This document shows, piece after piece, positions 1 to 8,079 of a stretch of 37,420 nt of DNA. The DNA is from Methylophaga sp. (GTDB taxonomy: Bacteria > Pseudomonadota > Gammaproteobacteria > Nitrosococcales > Methylophagaceae), in NCBI GenBank assembly GCA_002733105.1, contig NVUI01000012.1:11444-48863 (forward strand), written 5' to 3'. The notes beneath the pieces were generated by a model. It saw only the letters and a program-made list of their open reading frames with translations, was not told the DNA's origin and did not search any database. How positions within the stretch are numbered: position 1 is the stretch's first letter; each line of letters opens with the position of its first letter. The translations under genes and the position numbers were made by a program.

Positions 1-208
1 GAAGGCTTTGGAATCAACAGAAGCTGGTTATGATGTTGGTACACGTACAACAGTTGATGTATTAAATGTTCGCCGAGATTTATTCCGGGCACGGCGTGAT
101 TATGCTCGCTCGCGATATGATTATATTTTGAATACACTACGGTTAAAGCAAGCTGCAGGGACGGTGAGTGTTGATGATTTAAATCAAATCAATCAATGGC
201 TAGGTTAG
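1..208 (+). CDS. tolC: TolC-type outer-membrane efflux protein, C-terminal end (partial)
   Basis: Only the last ~69 codons are present; the reading frame is open from base 2, so the TTG start at base 8 in the ORF track is an artefact of the window edge. The fragment reads ALESTEAGYDVGTRT, then VDVLNVRRDLFRARRDYARSRYD, which is the last helical hairpin of the TolC family, and ends with GTVSVDDLNQINQWLG, like the C-terminus of gammaproteobacterial TolC proteins. TolC trimers form the outer-membrane and periplasmic duct for type I secretion and RND/ABC efflux. Without the rest of the gene, the pump it serves cannot be named. The symbol is given by family resemblance. Confidence 0.85.
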   Translation, partial: KALESTEAGYDVGTRTTVDVLNVRRDLFRARRDYARSRYDYILNTLRLKQAAGTVSVDDLNQINQWLG

Positions 209-283
209 CTAGAGCTGAAAATATTTAACGATATATTCACGAGTATCGCTTTGTTACAAGAGTTTTAGCAACTAGGATAAAAA

Positions 284-1912
284 ATGGATCAAGCATCAGG
301 AAGCACACAGCTTTTACTTAATGTTAGTGCATTAAAAGGGCAAGCATCAAAAACGGCCTATTTGGGTGCCATTATTGCTGTGACGAGTATTATCGTTGCA
401 ACCTTGTCTGTTTGTTACTTTGCTTCGGGTTCGATTTCTTTGGAAGGAATAGTTGCAGCCCAGAAAACTAATTTTGGCTTATGGATATTAGATGCACTCC
501 CTTTTATTTTCACCTTTTGGGGACAATATGCCGGCTCTATTATTGCTTATCAAGCGGGTGCAATGATTCTTGATCAAACTAATGAGTTACGAAGTAAAAC
601 AGCGACGTTAGAAAAACAAGCAATTTATTCTTCTACCCATGATGCGTTAACTGATTTACCCAATCGTTCTTTATTTTACGACCGTGTTGAACAAGCGATC
701 CTATCAGCAAACAACCAACAAAGAACCTTATCTGTTTTACTGTTTGAAGTAGAAAACTATAAAGAGATATACAGTGCATTGGGTCGAAATAATAGTGATC
801 TAGTATTAAAGCAAATTTCTAGTCGCTTACAAGGCGCGGTAAAAAGTTTCGAGAATATCGCACGCCTTGAGGGAGGGACTTTCAGTTTACTGATCGATGA
901 TGAACAAGAAGATGTACTGCAAGTTTCGAATAGTATTCAGGAAAGTATGCAGGCAGCTTTTATTGTGGAAAGACAACCGGTGGCTATTCACACTTGTACT
1001 GGGATTGTAAAATTCCCTGAGCATGGGGAAGATGTAGATACTTTAGTGCAAAGAGCGGGTATTGCGCTATATATAGCACGAAATAATAAAGAGGGAAGTG
1101 CTGTTTACGATCCCAGTTTTGATAAGCATAGCCCGCAGCGCTTAACCTTAATGAGTGAACTCCGTCATGCGATCAGTCGAGATGAATTTGCCCTGTTCTA
1201 TCAAGCCAAAGTCTCTCTTGAGACAAATGCAGTCTATGGTGTTGAGGCTTTAATACGTTGGCTCCATCCTAAGCATGGTTTAATTTCTCCAGATGATTTT
1301 ATACCCATGGCAGAGCGAACTAGGACGATACAACAAGTCACAAGATGGGTACTCCGGCAGGCTTTTATAGATTGTGCCAAATGGCATAAAACAGGTATGA
1401 ACTTAAAGGTTTCGGTTAACCTATCAACAAAAGATCTTCATGATCCTGAACTCCCTGATTTTATAGGCGGTATTCAAGCATCAACTCAAGTCAAACCGGA
1501 ATGGATTATTTTGGAGATCACTGAAGGGTCAATCATGACCGATCCTGAGCAAGCCATGGAAATTATTCAGCGTCTTCATGACAGAGGGTATCAATTTTCT
1601 ATTGATGATTATGGTACAGGTTATTCATCGCTAGCTTATTTGAAAAAGTTACCATTAGCTGAATTAAAGATAGACCGTTCTTTTGTAAAAGATATCGTAC
1701 ATAGTCAGAATGATGCTGTTATTGTTAATGCAACTATTCATCTAGCTCAAAATCTTGGTCTGAAAATTGTTGCTGAAGGTGTAGAAAACACTGAAGTAAT
1801 GGAGAAATTAAGAGATTATGGCTGTGATATTGTACAAGGGTTTTACATTAACAAACCACAACCGATAGAAGAATTTAACACTTGGCTCAAAAATTCTCAG
1901 TGGCATACGTAA
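284..1912 (+). CDS. Membrane EAL-domain c-di-GMP phosphodiesterase with degenerate GGDEF domain
   Basis: The 542-residue protein has two likely membrane segments near the N-terminus (about 25-48 and 66-95) with no large sensor domain. A linker leads into a GGDEF-fold domain (about 115-275) and an EAL domain (about 290-535). The GGDEF signature is degraded to EGGTF (about 196-200) and there is no RxxD inhibitory site before it, so cyclase activity is unlikely. The EAL domain looks intact: EALIRW at 321, DDYGTGYSSL and KIDRSFVKDI, the usual metal-binding and catalytic blocks. It should hydrolyse c-di-GMP to pGpG at the inner membrane, perhaps with the dead GGDEF domain binding GTP as an allosteric sensor. 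The ATG is preceded by AGGA. It lies downstream of tolC and upstream of a hydrolase gene. Confidence 0.93.
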   Translation: MDQASGSTQLLLNVSALKGQASKTAYLGAIIAVTSIIVATLSVCYFASGSISLEGIVAAQKTNFGLWILDALPFIFTFWGQYAGSIIAYQAGAMILDQTNELRSKTATLEKQAIYSSTHDALTDLPNRSLFYDRVEQAILSANNQQRTLSVLLFEVENYKEIYSALGRNNSDLVLKQISSRLQGAVKSFENIARLEGGTFSLLIDDEQEDVLQVSNSIQESMQAAFIVERQPVAIHTCTGIVKFPEHGEDVDTLVQRAGIALYIARNNKEGSAVYDPSFDKHSPQRLTLMSELRHAISRDEFALFYQAKVSLETNAVYGVEALIRWLHPKHGLISPDDFIPMAERTRTIQQVTRWVLRQAFIDCAKWHKTGMNLKVSVNLSTKDLHDPELPDFIGGIQASTQVKPEWIILEITEGSIMTDPEQAMEIIQRLHDRGYQFSIDDYGTGYSSLAYLKKLPLAELKIDRSFVKDIVHSQNDAVIVNATIHLAQNLGLKIVAEGVENTEVMEKLRDYGCDIVQGFYINKPQPIEEFNTWLKNSQWHT

Positions 1913-1966
1913 CATCAATATTGAATCAAATATTGACACATTAATTTTATAGCAGGACCATCAATT

Positions 1967-2536
1967 TTGGATAATAAATCAACGTTTACATTAAATGTGC
2001 AAGATAGTCTACTGGTCATAATGGATATTCAGCAGCGTTTGATAGCAGCGATGCCAGCAGGTGTTCGTGATAGGGTGGTTGAACAAGTGAAAATACTGAT
2101 CACTGGAGCGAAAGCGTTATCGGTTCCTATCTTGGTGACGGAACAGTATCCAACAGGATTGGGTTCTACGGAGATAGAACTTACTAAACAGCTAGATGAT
2201 AGTACTGTTGTGATAGAGAAAACGGTTTTTTCATGTGCTAAGTCAGATCCATTCTGCCAGCAAATAAGTAAGCAGGGTCGAAAACAAATTATCTTAACGG
2301 GAATGGAAACGCACATCTGTATATTACAAACAGCATTAGATTATCAAGCACAAGGATTCCAAGTATTTGTTGTTGAAGATGCGGTCAGTTCACGATCAAA
2401 ATCCAATCAATATAATGCACTGCAAAGACTCAGGCATGCGGGTGTGATCATTACCACAGTGGAATCTGTTATTTTTGAATGGTTAGTTGATGCAAAACAT
2501 CCGCAGTTTAAGGCTTTGGCAAAATTAATCACTTAA
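1967..2536 (+). CDS. Isochorismatase-family cysteine hydrolase (YcaC-like)
   Basis: The 189-residue cytoplasmic protein has the isochorismatase-like fold. The family catalytic triad is visible: Asp20 in VIMDIQQRL, Lys85 in VIEKTVFSC and Cys118 in TGMETHICIL. The GMETHICI block and the EDAVSSRS segment that follows resemble the YcaC group of hydrolases, whose natural substrates are mostly unknown. The start is TTG: no ATG lies upstream of the conserved MDIQ block, and AGCAGGA stands nine bases before the TTG. It sits 54 bp after the EAL gene and 26 bp before a small secreted-protein gene on the same strand, so co-transcription is likely, but no shared pathway is evident. The fold is assigned with confidence; the substrate is not. 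Confidence 0.88.
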   Translation: MDNKSTFTLNVQDSLLVIMDIQQRLIAAMPAGVRDRVVEQVKILITGAKALSVPILVTEQYPTGLGSTEIELTKQLDDSTVVIEKTVFSCAKSDPFCQQISKQGRKQIILTGMETHICILQTALDYQAQGFQVFVVEDAVSSRSKSNQYNALQRLRHAGVIITTVESVIFEWLVDAKHPQFKALAKLIT

Positions 2537-2562
2537 TTAGAAAGAGAAATTAAGGACATAAA

Positions 2563-2913
2563 ATGAAATTAGTTTTATTTATAATACTGTCAGCAATGAC
2601 ATCAATAGTATTAGCTGCTGATATGGAACAACGATCATCACAATTATGCGAACAGGTAAAATCATGTGTGTTAGCTGATTTGGAAGGGCAGGCGCTATCA
2701 GCTGAAATAAAGTCGATGGTAACATCATCAATGAATGGCATGTGTGATGTGATGGCAGCGCAATTTAGTACTGTTAAAGGTGATGAAGATTTGCAGCAGC
2801 AGGCAGCCGCTTGTATGGATAGTTTGTCTTCTTTAAGTTGTGCAGAATTAACGAAAGGGGTAGAAACGCCTGCATGCATAGTGTTAGAGAAACGTGCTGC
2901 AGCATATGAATAA
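2563..2913 (+). CDS. Small secreted six-cysteine protein of unknown function
   Basis: I do not recognise a family. The 116-residue product starts with a clear signal peptide (MKLVLFIILSAMTSIVLA, cleavage likely before ADME), giving a mature periplasmic or secreted protein of about 98 residues. The mature part has six cysteines (about 29, 35, 61, 84, 93 and 105), enough for three disulfides, and looks mostly helical and Ala/Ser rich. TAAGGAC lies just before the ATG, and the gene follows the hydrolase by 26 bp. The minus-strand ORF at 2550-2879 overlaps it but has no signal peptide or ribosome site. The gene ends only 12 bp before the convergent radical SAM gene, with no terminator visible between them. 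Confidence 0.75.
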   Translation: MKLVLFIILSAMTSIVLAADMEQRSSQLCEQVKSCVLADLEGQALSAEIKSMVTSSMNGMCDVMAAQFSTVKGDEDLQQQAAACMDSLSSLSCAELTKGVETPACIVLEKRAAAYE

Positions 2914-2925
2914 TATAACTATCAG

Positions 2926-4437
2926 CTAGAGATGTATAAGCTGTCGTTTGTTAGCAATACCTTGTTTTGTTGAAATTTCAATAGTGGTGGTGCGTTCGTA
3001 GGCCGGAATTCCTTTGAGCTTTGCTCGAGAATAATCTTGAGCTAATACCTGCTTGATATCATCCACAGCTAAGCCAAAATGGACTGTGAGAATGTCATAA
3101 AGTAATTCAAATAACCGTTTGAGTGCAATTTTCCATGTACTACCGCTTAATTGAAAGAGTGCATCTGATAACTGCATAAAAGACTCAAAGGGTCTGTCAG
3201 TCAAAATCAGCGGAAGAGTATGAGGAAAACGACCTGAATTTCCGATCATATCCCAATAACGAGCAAAACGATTAACACGTTGCATGGTGCTAAAATTGAT
3301 ATCTTTTGTAGATAATATATTATACGGTGCTTCGGGATTAAAACGTAATTGATAAGGCTCATTATGTCGATTTAGTGGTGCTCCTCGTAGACGTTTTAAT
3401 ATACCTAGTTGTATTTCATGAGGCCTAAGGGCAATCAGTTGATCAAAACTACGACCAAAATTGGCTAAATTATCACTTGGTAAGCCAAAGATAAGATCAG
3501 TATGTAAATGAGCCCCAGTATTTTCACGTAACCATTTTATATTAGCTTTGGTTTTATCATTATTCTGCTTACGGCTAATAAGATCTTGGATCTTACTATC
3601 AAAGGTTTGTACGCCAATTTCAAACTGCAAACTATTAGTCGGAAATTGCTGTAATACTTGCTTCAGCTTGTCAGGGAGGTGATCGGGCACCACTTCAAAA
3701 TGAAGATAAAGATCATCGGTCATCCGCTGTAAGAAGAATTCCAGAATGGCAATGCTAGTACTCATTTTGAGGTTAAAGGTACGATCTATAAACTTGAAAT
3801 TACGTACACCACGTTGTAATAACTTGTCCATTTCAGCAAGAAAATGATTAAGAGGAAAAGCGGTTGCCGTTTTGTCTAGAGCAGATAAGCAAAACTCACA
3901 CTTAAAGGGGCAACCTCGAGAGGCTTCAACATAAATGAGTCGGTTACGAATATCTTCATCATTATAGTATTGGTAGGGAAGTTTTAATTGATCAAGTGTT
4001 GGTGAGATACCGTCGATGAATTTTTGTGGAGGGTGTTCACCATTAAGTATTTGCCAACACAGAGCTTTAATACTAATTTCGCCGGGGCCAGAAATAACAT
4101 AATCAGCGAGGTGAACAATATCAGGTACATCGGGTTGATGACTTACTTCAGGCCCGCCAAGGATAATAATAACTTCAGGTGCTATCTGTTTTAGCATGGC
4201 CACTGTTTTATATATTTCACTGACGTTCCATATATAAACACTAAAACCAATAATTTGAGGTTGATGAGAGAGTAATTGCTCAGCAATATTAATAGGTAAT
4301 TGTTGAAGGGTGAATTCTATGATCTTAGCTTGTTGCTGTAATTCACCTAAGTTGGCATAGAGGTAACGCAAACCAAAAGCAGTATGCATATAGCGTGCAT
4401 TAAGTGTGCTGAGTAGAATAGGGGTAGAGCCAGTCAT
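2926..4437 (-). CDS. B12-binding-domain radical SAM protein (DUF4080-like)
   Basis: The 503-residue protein begins with a cobalamin-binding-like Rossmann domain (about 5-135; ILLSTLNARYMHTAFG and IILGGPEV). A radical SAM barrel follows, with the CxxxCxxC cluster motif as CPFKCEFC (Cys176, 180, 183), then a C-terminal region of about 170 residues like that of DUF4080 proteins. The classical base-off motif DxHxxG is not visible in the N-terminal domain, so B12, if bound at all, would be bound without that histidine. Members of this group are annotated as radical SAM enzymes or methyltransferases of unknown substrate. No good Shine-Dalgarno sequence precedes the ATG, but the conserved block starts within ten residues of it. 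It is separated from the upstream PEP-CTERM gene by a terminator, so it probably has its own promoter. Confidence 0.88.
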   Translation of the reverse strand: MTGSTPILLSTLNARYMHTAFGLRYLYANLGELQQQAKIIEFTLQQLPINIAEQLLSHQPQIIGFSVYIWNVSEIYKTVAMLKQIAPEVIIILGGPEVSHQPDVPDIVHLADYVISGPGEISIKALCWQILNGEHPPQKFIDGISPTLDQLKLPYQYYNDEDIRNRLIYVEASRGCPFKCEFCLSALDKTATAFPLNHFLAEMDKLLQRGVRNFKFIDRTFNLKMSTSIAILEFFLQRMTDDLYLHFEVVPDHLPDKLKQVLQQFPTNSLQFEIGVQTFDSKIQDLISRKQNNDKTKANIKWLRENTGAHLHTDLIFGLPSDNLANFGRSFDQLIALRPHEIQLGILKRLRGAPLNRHNEPYQLRFNPEAPYNILSTKDINFSTMQRVNRFARYWDMIGNSGRFPHTLPLILTDRPFESFMQLSDALFQLSGSTWKIALKRLFELLYDILTVHFGLAVDDIKQVLAQDYSRAKLKGIPAYERTTTIEISTKQGIANKRQLIHL

Positions 4438-4504
4438 GAAATTATTTTAACTGAATGTTAATCTCTGGGCTGAACTAAATATAAAGCATTAAATGAAAGA
4501 CAAG

Positions 4505-4539
4505 AAAAAAGCCATGATGATAAACCATCACGGCTTTTT
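4505..4539 (-). terminator. Intrinsic terminator of the PEP-CTERM gene
   Basis: AAAAAGCCATGATG and CATCACGGCTTTTT form a ~14-bp stem with a short loop. Read on the minus strand, the one imperfect position is a G-U wobble and the hairpin ends in a run of U. Read on the plus strand it is an A-C mismatch. It therefore works better for the minus-strand gene ending at 4566, although it is nearly symmetric. Confidence 0.8.
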
Positions 4540-4565
4540 ATTTGTTACTTTAGGTGTAGTTTAGT

Positions 4566-5072
4566 TTAAGCTGTCGCAACTGCTTTACGTCGTAGACCTA
4601 ACAAACCTAACAATGCTGGTGCAAACAGAAATAATGCAGCAGGTACTGGTACCGCTGAAACACCCGTATCTAGTTTTAATGCCGCACGACCATAATCAAA
4701 AGGTGAGTCAAAAGAAATACCTGAAATAGTGTAAGTACCGGCTAAAAATGCCCAGATACCTGTTGACCAACGACTATCAGCAGCAGCAGCATCGTAATTA
4801 CTGAAAGTTTGTTGATCAAAGCTCGTTGGTGTTGATGTTCTTCCTAGGCTAGTACCATCTGAAAAAACTTCAAAAATATCACCTGATAAAAAAGCATCAG
4901 TTACTGTTAAAGTAGATGTCTCAGTAATAGTAAAAGTAAAAGTCTCACTCCATGAGCTACCCGTTCCATCAAATAGGAATGAGCTCCAACCCGTGTCGGC
5001 AGTGAGTGTTGCAGCATTGACGTTAGCCATTGAAAACACGCTAAATAAAGTTATTAATAATTTTTTCATCAT
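4566..5072 (-). CDS. Exported protein with PEP-CTERM/VPxPA-type sorting signal
   Basis: About 168 residues. The ORF track begins at a TTG at 5093, but the signal peptide starts at MMKKLLITLFSVFSMANVNA. The ATG at 5072 (or the next codon, 5069) with AGAG seven bases upstream is the better start. After the signal peptide comes a beta-rich, Thr/Ser-rich domain resembling the pre-C-terminal regions of PEP-CTERM surface proteins. The C-terminus is AVPVPAALFLFAPALLGL followed by LRRKAVATA: a VPxPA motif, a membrane helix and a basic tail. That is the signal recognised by exosortases in EPS-producing bacteria. No exosortase is in the window. The body domain gives no specific function. The gene has its own promoter, a long leader and its own terminator, so it looks monocistronic. 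Confidence 0.88.
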   Translation of the reverse strand: MMKKLLITLFSVFSMANVNAATLTADTGWSSFLFDGTGSSWSETFTFTITETSTLTVTDAFLSGDIFEVFSDGTSLGRTSTPTSFDQQTFSNYDAAAADSRWSTGIWAFLAGTYTISGISFDSPFDYGRAALKLDTGVSAVPVPAALFLFAPALLGLLGLRRKAVATA

Positions 5073-5145
5073 CCATTTCTCTTGATTTATCAAAGTTTGA
5101 TTGTTCAGGTGTAAGTAAATGTACTTTCAGGACTAATCCAGTCTT

Positions 5146-5201
5146 GTTTACATTAATGAAACAAGTGATCGCTCACTTTGGTTCACTTCAAACACTTGGT
5201 T
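5146..5201 (-). promoter_or_regulatory. Repeat-rich leader of the PEP-CTERM gene
   Basis: On the minus strand this stretch carries three spaced copies of AAGTG(A/T) and an inverted partner, including a perfect hairpin AAGTGA-GCGA-TCACTT (plus-strand 5163-5178) with a GNRA-type tetraloop. It lies between the predicted promoter and the start codon, so it would be in the 5' untranslated RNA. It could be a regulator binding site in DNA or a folded leader in RNA; the sequence alone does not decide. Confidence 0.4.
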
Positions 5202-5219
5202 TTGTTTGAGATACAACTC

Positions 5220-5250
5220 ATTATACCAAATAGATGACCTAGGTTGTCTA
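5220..5250 (-). promoter_or_regulatory. Predicted sigma-70 promoter of the PEP-CTERM gene
   Basis: On the minus strand TAGACA (plus 5245-5250) and TATAAT (plus 5220-5225) are separated by 19 bp, and the -10 box is extended (TGGTATAAT). The spacer holds a partial palindrome around CCTAGG, and a perfect dyad TAGTAC-N4-GTACTA (5251-5266) lies directly upstream of the -35. Transcription would start near 5213, giving a leader of ~140 nt. Confidence 0.55.
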
Positions 5251-5288
5251 TAGTACCAAAGTACTAAATCTCCTTTTATTTTGCTTTT

Positions 5289-6728
5289 TCATTGATTGAG
5301 TTCTACTTGTAATTGAGTACCGTAGGCTGTTAAATCATTTAATACATCACTTTGTTTTTCTGTGGTTTCATCATTTTGACAAGCAGTAATTAAGTCAAAA
5401 TATTGTGAGAAGGTAAGTATTTTTTCATTTGAGCCTGTCGTTAGTTTTTGTTGACGATATTGCTGCCATTGTTCTTGCTCATCTGCAGATAAACTTTCGG
5501 GCCAATTACGGGCACGGTAACGAAATAACATTTCAGCTAGACGGTGATCATCAAAAGGGATCGACATTGTTTTGAGATGGTCAGGTTGCGCATTACGGAT
5601 CAAATCCATTTTTCGTTTATCGTTACCGCTAAAGAATCCACCACCATATAATGCGGCATCAGGATCATCAATCGCTTCAAATTCACGTCCCGTAAATATG
5701 TCATTTATCTTTTGCGTTAAATCACCGGCGGCATTGAGTTGTTGTAGATGTTGGTCGTGCTGTTCTCGATCAATATTTAAGCGTTTGGCAGCTTCATCAT
5801 TTAATGTGCTTTCAGGTACAACAACAGGACATTTATTGATGTGTAAGGTTTTTAAGGCGGGCCTAGACACCCCTTTTGGCAATTCAGCTGTTGGAGTAAA
5901 TAACCATTGACGGAGGGTTTCAGCACCTTCATTGATGAAGGCTTCAGGGTCATAACGAAGATCATAAACAATAATGCCATTACTGTTAGTGGGATCCTTG
6001 GCAATGGGGATGACCAATGCTGTGCCACAATATTCACTGGGATACATTCTTGAAACATGAATAATGGGTGTACGTTCATGTAAATTTAATAATGGTGAAA
6101 CCGTATTTTTTTGTCGGTGTTGATAAATAAAATCATATAATTTGGGTTGTTTTTGTTTGATCAGTTTAGCCAATGCAATAGTCGCATAAACATCAACCAA
6201 GGCATCGTGAGCACCTTGGTGCTCGATATTATTGGCAGCGGTTAAATCTTCTAATCTGAAACTTGGTTTACCATCTTCACGATCAGGCCAGTTAATCCCT
6301 TCAGGGCGTAAGGCACGAGTGAGTCGTGCCATGTCAATGATGTCCCATCGTGAGCAACCATTTTGCCATTCACGTGCATAAGCATCATAAAAATTTCGAT
6401 AGAGAGTGAAACGGGTAAATTCATCATCAAAACGAAGGCTGTTATAACCCACACCACAAGTATTTGGTTGTGATAGTTCAGCATGAATTTGCTTGATAAA
6501 TTCAGCTTCATTAACCCCTTTTTGCTCGGCTTCTTGAGGGGTAATACCGGTAATCAGGCAGGCTTGAGGATGAGGTAGGCTATCTCCACTCGGTTTGCAA
6601 TAGATCATCAACGGTTCACCAATAATGTTGAGATCTTCGTCAGTACGCACCCCAGCAAATTGTGATGGCCGATCAAAACGAGGATCAATACCAAAGGTTT
6701 CATAATCATGCCAATAGAGAGTATTCAT
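5289..6728 (-). CDS. sbcB: Exodeoxyribonuclease I
   Basis: The 479-residue protein is close to the length of E. coli ExoI (475). It degrades single-stranded DNA from the 3' end and acts in recombination and mismatch repair. The DEDDh exonuclease domain starts at once: LYWHDYETFG gives the first acidic pair, Asp8 and Glu10. GVGYNSLRFDDEFTR is the second acidic motif and HQGAHDALVDVYATI the third, with its His and Asp. The SH3-like and helical C-terminal regions follow, including ALYGGGFFSGNDKRKM and LAEMLFRYRARNWPE, typical of ExoI. It begins three bases after the hemL stop codon, so the two are probably one transcript. The ORFs at 5852-6079 and 6251-6511 are shadows in other frames. Confidence 0.97.
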   Translation of the reverse strand: MNTLYWHDYETFGIDPRFDRPSQFAGVRTDEDLNIIGEPLMIYCKPSGDSLPHPQACLITGITPQEAEQKGVNEAEFIKQIHAELSQPNTCGVGYNSLRFDDEFTRFTLYRNFYDAYAREWQNGCSRWDIIDMARLTRALRPEGINWPDREDGKPSFRLEDLTAANNIEHQGAHDALVDVYATIALAKLIKQKQPKLYDFIYQHRQKNTVSPLLNLHERTPIIHVSRMYPSEYCGTALVIPIAKDPTNSNGIIVYDLRYDPEAFINEGAETLRQWLFTPTAELPKGVSRPALKTLHINKCPVVVPESTLNDEAAKRLNIDREQHDQHLQQLNAAGDLTQKINDIFTGREFEAIDDPDAALYGGGFFSGNDKRKMDLIRNAQPDHLKTMSIPFDDHRLAEMLFRYRARNWPESLSADEQEQWQQYRQQKLTTGSNEKILTFSQYFDLITACQNDETTEKQSDVLNDLTAYGTQLQVELNQ

Positions 6729-6731
6729 ATC

Positions 6732-8012
6732 TTAAAGTGTCGCAAACACTTGTTCAGCAGCATCAAGTGTCGTGTTGATTTCAGCTTCGCCATGGGCAGC
6801 AGAGACAAAACCCGCTTCAAAAGAAGAGGGGGCTAAATACACGCCTTGTTCTAACATACCGTGGAAGAAAAGTTTGAATCTCTCCGGATCGCAAGCCGTA
6901 ACTTGAGCGAAGGAATTAATGTCTTTTTCAGCCGTGAAAAATACACCAAACATGCCTCCAACTTGGTTGGTTGCAAGTCCAATACCCGCTTGTTCGGCAC
7001 GCTGTTGTAATCCAGATACTAGCATTTTAGCTGTGGCATCAAGATTTGTATGAAAGTCAGCTGTTTGAATGAGTTTAAGAGTCGCTAAACCGGCCGCCAT
7101 AGCCACCGGATTGCCAGATAATGTTCCCGCCTGATATACCGGGCCAAGAGGGGCAATATGTTCCATTATTTCACGTTTACCGCCAAAGGCACCGACAGGC
7201 AATCCACCACCGACTATTTTGCCTAAAGTGGTTAAGTCAGGTTTAACATCATAATATTGTTGTGCCCCACCTAATGCGACACGAAAGCCCGTCATGACTT
7301 CATCAAAAATGAGTACAGTACCTGATTGGTCACAAATTTCACGTAAGCCTTGTAAAAAACCATCAGTGGGTGGAATACAGTTCATATTTCCAGCAACGGG
7401 TTCAACAATAATGCAGGCAATTTGATTGCCTAGCTTGGCAAAGCAGTCGTGGACAGAATCAAGATCGTTATAAGTTAAAGTGAGTGTATGTTCTGCTAAA
7501 GATGCTGGCACGCCACCAGATGATGGTACCCCTAAAGTGAGTGCACCAGAACCTGCTTTAACAAGTAATGAATCGGCGTGACCATGATAACAACCTTCGA
7601 ATTTAACAATTTTATCTCGACCAGTGAATCCTCTAGCCAGTCGGATAGCACTCATGGTGGCTTCGGTACCAGAGCTGACCATTCTCACTAACGCCATTGA
7701 TGGGACTAGCCGACATAAAGTATCGGCCATTTCTATCTCAATTTCAGTGGGGGCGCCAAAACCCAAACCATGTGAGGCCGCTTGTTGTACCGCTGTAATG
7801 ACTTCAGGATGGGCATGACCGAGTATCATCGGACCCCAAGAACCAACATAATCAATATAACGTTTACCTTCAGCATCTGTTAACCATGCCCCTTTTCCCT
7901 CTCGAAAGAAAATAGGATCGCCACCAACACCTTTAAAGGCTCTAACGGGTGAATTTACACCACCTGGAATATGTTGCTGAGCCTGAGTAAAAAGGTCGTG
8001 ATTGGTTTGCAT
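6732..8012 (-). CDS. hemL: Glutamate-1-semialdehyde 2,1-aminomutase
   Basis: The 426-residue PLP enzyme converts glutamate-1-semialdehyde to 5-aminolevulinate in the C5 route to haem, sirohaem and cobalamin. Visible family features are [10 protein letters not shown] near the N-terminus, [17 protein letters not shown] (phosphate-binding region), FDEVMTGFR with the pyridine-ring aspartate, and [15 protein letters not shown] with the Schiff-base lysine at about 265. Length and ends are normal for the family. AGGA precedes the ATG. It is the first gene of a likely hemL-sbcB pair and is divergent from the histidine kinase gene, with 67 bp between the two starts that must hold both promoters. Confidence 0.98.
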   Translation of the reverse strand: MQTNHDLFTQAQQHIPGGVNSPVRAFKGVGGDPIFFREGKGAWLTDAEGKRYIDYVGSWGPMILGHAHPEVITAVQQAASHGLGFGAPTEIEIEMADTLCRLVPSMALVRMVSSGTEATMSAIRLARGFTGRDKIVKFEGCYHGHADSLLVKAGSGALTLGVPSSGGVPASLAEHTLTLTYNDLDSVHDCFAKLGNQIACIIVEPVAGNMNCIPPTDGFLQGLREICDQSGTVLIFDEVMTGFRVALGGAQQYYDVKPDLTTLGKIVGGGLPVGAFGGKREIMEHIAPLGPVYQAGTLSGNPVAMAAGLATLKLIQTADFHTNLDATAKMLVSGLQQRAEQAGIGLATNQVGGMFGVFFTAEKDINSFAQVTACDPERFKLFFHGMLEQGVYLAPSSFEAGFVSAAHGEAEINTTLDAAEQVFATL

Positions 8013-8079
8013 TATTTATTCCTAAAAGACGAGATTCAAAGATGTGCGATAATTCTAGCTTATCTTACCCGGATTACCG

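Noticed and set aside
1916-1936. AATATTGA repeated twice with a palindrome TCAATATTGA between the EAL and hydrolase genes
   Set aside because: Low-complexity AT-rich sequence in a 54-bp gap; no clear promoter or operator form.
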